Below, piece by piece: positions 60,418-64,000 of a stretch of 64,000 nt of DNA (the first letter of the stretch is position 1; every line of letters begins with the position of its first letter). The notes under the pieces are model-generated. The model made no database searches, was not told the DNA's origin, and saw only the letters and a list, made by a program, of their open reading frames with translations. The DNA is taken from positions 28,133 through 92,132 of the forward strand of contig CAYXEN010000002.1 of assembly GCA_964464035.1 (NCBI GenBank), given 5' to 3'. The DNA is from CAYXEN01 sp964464035 (GTDB lineage Bacteria > Krumholzibacteriota > Krumholzibacteriia > WVZY01). Made by a program: the position numbers and the translations under genes.

Positions 60418-62898
60418 GTGAAATCGCATTTCTTCCGGACCGCCTTCTTCGTTTTTACGGTTTCCATAATCCTGCGCGAGTTTCCGGGCATAAAAGACCT
60501 CATCGAGACGCCGTATTCCGGCATAGAGACGCGAAATCTTTCAGTACAGAACATAGACGCATCCGGCCCAAACGCAGGCAAAGGGATATTGCGTGGAGAC
60601 GAGATAGTCTCCGTTGCGGGCCACAAGGTTAGAAACTACAACCACTTCCGGTACCTCGTGCGCTCGAACCGCTCTTTCGAGGCGCAACAATACGTCTTCC
60701 GTCGCGACGGCGAAACGATCAGGGTCAGCGTTGATTACACCAGGATTCCCAACCGTCTCTTGCAGAGGCGGTTCAAGTTCCTTCTCGTCGCCTTCACCTT
60801 CCTTCTGATGGCCGTATTCGTCTATTTGAAGCGCAGGGACCTGATGGGGGGCCTGTTCTCCCTTACGTGCATCCTCATAGCCTTTCTCTTGACCGACCGG
60901 CCGGTGGTGTCCGTCGCCGCTTTTCAGCTCTTCGGGGAGCTTTTTCACGACGCGGCGATGCTGGCCTTCCCCGCGATTTTCCTGGCCTTTTTCATGGTGT
61001 TCCCCGATCGCTACAAGAGCGACGGGACCCCTAAACGCCTCGGCGATATGTCCTGGCTGTTCATTGTGCCCGGCCTGCTGTTCCTCTTCGATTGCTACCT
61101 CGTGTGCAGTCATTTCTTCTATTCCCCCGCTCCGGCGATGGTCACCAGGGTCCTGCTTGTTCTGTCGACTGTCTATGTGCCCACTTACATGATCGCTTCT
61201 CTCGTGATCTTCGTGAGGAATTACCTCGTCTCGCCCGTAGCCCAGAAGCTAAGGCTCAGGATAGTCATAGCGGGGACGATAGTCGGCACGGTCCCCTTCC
61301 TCTTCACGCTCGTTCTCAGGCAGATTTCCCCCGGCGCAACGAGCAACACGCTCGACCTCGTTTCCGCGGTCAGTCTTGGTTTCATCTCCGTATCCTTCGC
61401 CTACGCCATCCTGAAGCACGGGGCGATAGAACTCCACGTCGTAGCGAGGAAAAGCCTGGTATACGCGATCCTAACCGGCGTGATCATCGCGCTGTATTAC
61501 ATGCTGGTGAACGTGCTCGGCGACTATTTCACCCGTGAATTCAGGCTCAGCCGTTCGGTATTCACATTCCTTTCCGTGCTGGTGATCGCAATAGTCTTCG
61601 CGCCGGCCCGCGGATTCCTCCAGCATATCATCGACAGGATCTTCTTCATGGAAGAATACGTGTACAAGAAAGAGGTCGTGGATTTCAGCCGCCGATTGTC
61701 GAAGAAACTGGCCCGGCGCGAGCTCGTCGAGTGTTTCTTCGAAAAAGTGGAAAACCTGCTCAAGCCGTCCCACATCGCCGTCTATTGGAAGGGCTCGAGC
61801 GGGTCTCTCGAGCTTGCGGAAACCATGGGCGAAGCGGGCGATCTGCCCGCTTCCCTCTCCGCCGGTTGTTTCCTGGCGGGATATCTCACGGAAGGCAGGA
61901 AATCGTTGATGCTCGAATACGTGGAGAGAGGCTGGCGGAGGAGGTATTTCGACCGTGAAACGGAGGATTTCGTCCGCAAAGCGCGGGCTTCGGTGTGTCT
62001 CCGCCTGGCGGCGCACGATGCTTTTCTGGGCATAGTCGTCATGGGAGGCAAGCGGACACCGGGACGCCTGTACAAGAAGGCCGATGTCGAGCTGTTGGAA
62101 ACCCTCTCCGAGCATCTCGGTCTGGTGCTGGAGAACGCCGAGCTTCACGAGGAATCCATCGAGAAGGAGAGACTCAAGAACGAGGTCATGCTGGCCAGGG
62201 ATATCCAACTCAGCATGCTTCCGGAATCCCCGCCGGAGTTGAAGACGTTCGAACTCGTCGGAAGGATGATGAGTTCATCGGAAGTCGGAGGAGATTACTA
62301 CGACTATTTCGTGCTGGACAGGAGTCACGTCGGCGTCGCCATGGGAGACGTCAGCGGCAAGGGCATACCTGCAGCGATGTTGATGTTCTCGATCCAGGCC
62401 GTCTTCAAGAGCCTGGCCGTGAAAGAGCGTCTCTCCCCCGCCGAGATGAACAACGAACTGAATCGATATCTCTGTGCCAACGCCAAGCCGGGCCAGTTTG
62501 CCACGTTCTTCTATGGGATACTTGACACGGACACCGACACGTTCACCTTCTCGAACGCAGGTCAGCATCCCGCTCTGCTCTTCAGGCGGGAATATACGGA
62601 CAGGCTTGGAGAAGGCGGTACCCTGTTGGGGATCGATCGGCACCACTGCTACGAAGAAGGGACGGTGAGGATAGGCCATGGGGAGCTCCTCTGCATATAT
62701 ACCGACGGGCTCGTCGAGCAGAAGAACGCCGAGGGCATCGAGTTCGGAGTGGAACGCCTGGAAGCGGAAATCCGGCGGCACCGGAAACGGTCGGTTTCGT
62801 CCCTCCTCGAATCGCTTTTTGCATCAATAGTTGCCTATGGAGAAGGTGCACAGGACGACGATATAACCTGCATAATCCTTTCGAATCAAAAGCATTAG
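60418..62898 (+). CDS. PDZ/multi-TM/GAF/PP2C (SpoIIE/RsbU-like) serine phosphatase
   Basis: An 826-residue membrane regulator. Order: a PDZ-like module near the N-terminus (about 38-105; GKGILRGDEIVSVAGHKVRNY), eight or nine membrane helices (about 115-395), a GAF domain (about 425-575), a short coiled coil and a PP2C phosphatase domain (about 590-826). The phosphatase has LARDIQLSMLPE, EVGGDYYDYF, MGDVSGKGIPAAM, SNAGQHPALLF and the final QDDDITCIIL, the metal-binding Asp residues intact. GTG start behind GGAGGA. RsbU-type phosphatases act on anti-sigma antagonists; no partner is encoded nearby. An unusual arrangement. Confidence 0.9.
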   Translation: MKSHFFRTAFFVFTVSIILREFPGIKDLIETPYSGIETRNLSVQNIDASGPNAGKGILRGDEIVSVAGHKVRNYNHFRYLVRSNRSFEAQQYVFRRDGETIRVSVDYTRIPNRLLQRRFKFLLVAFTFLLMAVFVYLKRRDLMGGLFSLTCILIAFLLTDRPVVSVAAFQLFGELFHDAAMLAFPAIFLAFFMVFPDRYKSDGTPKRLGDMSWLFIVPGLLFLFDCYLVCSHFFYSPAPAMVTRVLLVLSTVYVPTYMIASLVIFVRNYLVSPVAQKLRLRIVIAGTIVGTVPFLFTLVLRQISPGATSNTLDLVSAVSLGFISVSFAYAILKHGAIELHVVARKSLVYAILTGVIIALYYMLVNVLGDYFTREFRLSRSVFTFLSVLVIAIVFAPARGFLQHIIDRIFFMEEYVYKKEVVDFSRRLSKKLARRELVECFFEKVENLLKPSHIAVYWKGSSGSLELAETMGEAGDLPASLSAGCFLAGYLTEGRKSLMLEYVERGWRRRYFDRETEDFVRKARASVCLRLAAHDAFLGIVVMGGKRTPGRLYKKADVELLETLSEHLGLVLENAELHEESIEKERLKNEVMLARDIQLSMLPESPPELKTFELVGRMMSSSEVGGDYYDYFVLDRSHVGVAMGDVSGKGIPAAMLMFSIQAVFKSLAVKERLSPAEMNNELNRYLCANAKPGQFATFFYGILDTDTDTFTFSNAGQHPALLFRREYTDRLGEGGTLLGIDRHHCYEEGTVRIGHGELLCIYTDGLVEQKNAEGIEFGVERLEAEIRRHRKRSVSSLLESLFASIVAYGEGAQDDDITCIILSNQKH

Positions 62899-63003
62899 GG
62901 CGCCCTGCCCCGCGACGGAATGCTTCTTGCAACTCCCTCATCGCTTCCCGGCAAAATAGTTTGGAAGCAGGTAAAATCCGCACTTCAGCAAAGGGGGTTC
63001 CCC

Positions 63004-63051
63004 ATGCTTTGGATTTACCTCATCGACCTACTCTGGTGGCTTAGGCGCTAG
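63004..63051 (+). CDS. putative Trp-rich micro-ORF, 15 aa
   Basis: ATG at 63004 behind AAGGGGG (62991-62997, 6-nt spacer) encodes MLWIYLIDLLWWLRR and then TAG. The frame is also open upstream to an ATG at 62920, which would give a 43-residue version. The ribosome site and ATG lie in a hairpin (GGTAAAATCC 62970-62979 against GGATTTACC 63011-63019, with inner G-run/C-run). A weak -24/-12-like string (GG 62917-62918, GC 62929-62930) precedes it. It may be a leader or membrane micropeptide; coding is not established. Confidence 0.3.
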   Translation: MLWIYLIDLLWWLRR

Positions 63052-63057
63052 CGAGAG

Positions 63058-63109
63058 CGGTGTTCCCGAATGCCAGGAATTCACCACCGCCTCGCACCCG
63101 GGAACACCG
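63058..63109. repeat. perfect 11-bp inverted repeat, 30-nt loop
   Basis: CGGTGTTCCCG (63058-63068) and CGGGAACACCG (63099-63109) are perfectly complementary. The repeat lies 6 bp after the micro-ORF stop, is not followed by a T-run and overlaps no gene. It could be an RNA hairpin or a protein-binding site. The remaining region 62899-63639 holds only the micro-ORF, this repeat and the small-RNA gene; nothing else was seen. Confidence 0.6.
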
Positions 63110-63314
63110 AGCCACCTCCTCCATGCGAGCCCTTCTTTATATCCAACTTTATATATAATCGGTAATTGATTGTCGTCACATAAGATAATAGGCATATACT
63201 ACATGTTGTGGGCTACGTGGGAACGCCTATCCCAAAATCTAGAATCAGCATTAAGCAATTATCATAATATTTTGGCAACATGCCAAATATCGAATGGAAG
63301 GCAGCATTTTCCTG

Positions 63315-63344
63315 TTGACAGCTTGAACGCGAGGGGAATATACT
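63315..63344 (+). promoter_or_regulatory. near-consensus sigma-70 promoter of small RNA
   Basis: TTGACA (63315-63320) and TATACT (63339-63344) with an 18-bp spacer: a perfect -35 and a -10 one base from consensus, in an AT-richer region. No open frame follows, which points to an RNA gene. Confidence 0.75.
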
Positions 63345-63350
63345 GGATCC

Positions 63351-63482
63351 TAACGAGAGTATCCCTGACCTTCGCGTGAGCCCTCTGCTCTCAAGCTGTT
63401 TCACTCTAGCGAAGCGGTTGCCGCATGGGCCTCTGACGGGCGTAAAGCGACACGGAAGGTTCGGGTTTCACTCTCGTTTTTT
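63351..63482 (+). ncRNA. candidate structured small RNA, about 130 nt
   Basis: It begins about 7 nt after a near-consensus promoter and ends in a run of six T (63477-63482). The ends pair: CGAGAGT (63354-63360) with ACTCTCG (63470-63476). The rod continues with CCC (63363-63365)/GGG (63463-63465), ACCTTC (63368-63373)/GAAGGT (63455-63460) and CGTG (63375-63378)/CACG (63451-63454). An inner hairpin is AGCTGTTTC with GAAGCGGTT. I do not recognise SRP RNA, tmRNA, RNase P or 6S motifs. A terminal stem directly abutting the U-run doubles as terminator. Confidence 0.6.
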
Positions 63483-63639
63483 ATGATTTCATCGGCGCAG
63501 CTTTCATGCGCCTCTCTGCACACTTTTCCAAAGCGATGCCCTCCGCAATGGGCGAAGCCATGAAAGAAATAAAGGGCCTGGACGTAAGCTGGGTTGCGAT
63601 CCATCGGCGAGATAAAAGGCGTCGAGAACCGTTCCTGGC

Positions 63640-64000
63640 TCATTCGTCAAGCGAAGCCAGCGATTCCGCGAGGGTCCGGGCGTCCTGGTAGGCGAAGCCT
63701 TCGACATCGTTGTTGAAGAAAGCGAAGACGTCCAGACCGCCGTCCAACCAGCTCCTGATCCTAGGCACCCAGCGCCGAAGTCCGGCTTTTCCATATTTGG
63801 AGGCAAACAGTTTCTCGGGTCCGTGGAACCTCAAGTAGATGAAGTCACTTGTTATCGGTTCTTCCTCCGGGTAGGGATATTTCTTGGAGTGCGCGAACAC
63901 CTAGGCGGCTTCTTGTGTTGCAAGCGTCTTTTCCGTTTCGTTCCTCCGCTCGTCTTCGAACCAGCTACTGTGTCCGTAGTCCGCTGCAGCTCGGTTCCGG
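63640..64000 (-). pseudogene. DUF72 (YecE-like) protein gene broken by in-frame TAG; 5' end outside window
   Basis: Read from the right edge, the frame gives a stretch with YGHSSWFEDE, resembling the family's conserved RHPSWF motif. It then meets TAG (63901-63903) and continues without a frame change into VFAHSKKYPYPEE, ITSDFIYLRFHGPEKLFAS, WVPRIRSWLDGGLDVFAFFNND and the family C-terminus. DUF72 proteins are about 240-300 residues and have no stop at this place; a TGG to TAG change is the simplest explanation. A GTG directly after the TAG could start an 86-residue fragment. Alternatives are a sequencing error or readthrough. Confidence 0.65.

Noticed and set aside
63004..63109. trp operon attenuator
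   Set aside because: The micro-ORF has tandem Trp codons, but no terminator with U-run follows and no tryptophan gene is downstream in the window.
63351..63482. SRP RNA, tmRNA or second 6S RNA
   Set aside because: The conserved SRP tetraloop region, tmRNA tRNA-like end with GTTCGA, and 6S central-bubble features were looked for and not found.
63401..63643. Minus-strand 80-codon frame with several Cys and His
   Set aside because: It overlaps the small-RNA terminator region and has no ribosome site or recognisable motif; most likely chance.
1..64000. CRISPR arrays, insertion sequences, prophage or integrase genes
   Set aside because: No regularly spaced direct repeats, transposase or integrase motifs, or target-site duplications were seen. 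The accessory region is an ordinary colinear polysaccharide locus without mobile-element borders.

Overview
The window is a GC-rich (about 58-60 % by eye) stretch of bacterial chromosome from a Gram-negative organism. It carries an LptE-type lipoprotein, a Wza-type exporter, a SPOR domain, several lipoprotein signal peptides and a PorV-like barrel. The mix of RNase Y/YmdB, an exosortase locus, FN3/FlgD-like surface proteins and PGxGQ (DUF5683-like) membrane proteins resembles uncultured lineages of the FCB superphylum (Krumholzibacteriota, Eisenbacteria and Latescibacterota are the kind I have in mind). This placement is inference; no rRNA is present to fix it.

Layout. 0-3 kb (minus strand): sat, an alkaline-phosphatase-superfamily enzyme and cysC, a sulfate-activation operon. 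3.4-8.5 kb: a flippase-like membrane protein, a tRNA nucleotidyltransferase followed by a terminator and nested hairpins, a small unknown gene and dnaK. 8.6-16.5 kb: a translation block, tRNA-Val(GAC), thrS, infC (apparent AUC start behind an intrinsic terminator), rpmI, rplT, pheS, pheT, then a small coiled-coil protein, zapA and a 6S RNA. 16.6-27.3 kb: rny, ymdB, folD, xseA, xseB, ispA, a DUF212 protein, dxs, nadK and recN, whose stop codon lies inside tRNA-Arg(CCG).

27.4-54.5 kb is the accessory heart of the window: an extracellular polysaccharide/exosortase locus. It holds a GAF-GGDEF c-di-GMP synthase, nucleotide-sugar dehydrogenase and epimerase, a Wza-like exporter, a Wzz-like chain-length protein and BY-kinase, two glycosyltransferases, an O-antigen-ligase/polymerase-type protein, a NodB-like protein, a FN3/Ig surface protein, the exosortase and its EpsI partner. 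These are followed by an unrecognised membrane protein, a TPR lipoprotein, a PEGA/PGxGQ membrane protein, a FN3 lipoprotein, a PorV-like barrel fused to SPOR, a polyprenyl-phosphate sugar transferase, and a PrsK/PrsR-like histidine kinase and sigma-54 activator. Three -24/-12 (sigma-54) promoter matches with exact 10-nt GG/GC spacing stand in front of the GGDEF gene, the PorV-SPOR gene and the sugar transferase. I infer that the sigma-54 activator at the end of the locus controls it. No PEP-CTERM-type exosortase substrate is encoded here.

54.5-60.2 kb returns to housekeeping: lptE, holA, trxA and leuS, then a convergent pair encoding a TPR membrane protein and a small multi-pass protein. 60.4-62.9 kb encodes a PDZ/multi-TM/GAF/PP2C regulator. 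The last 1.1 kb is gene-poor. It holds a Trp-rich micro-ORF under a hairpin, an 11-bp inverted repeat, a convincing small-RNA gene (consensus promoter, long stem, U-run) and a DUF72 gene broken by an in-frame TAG.
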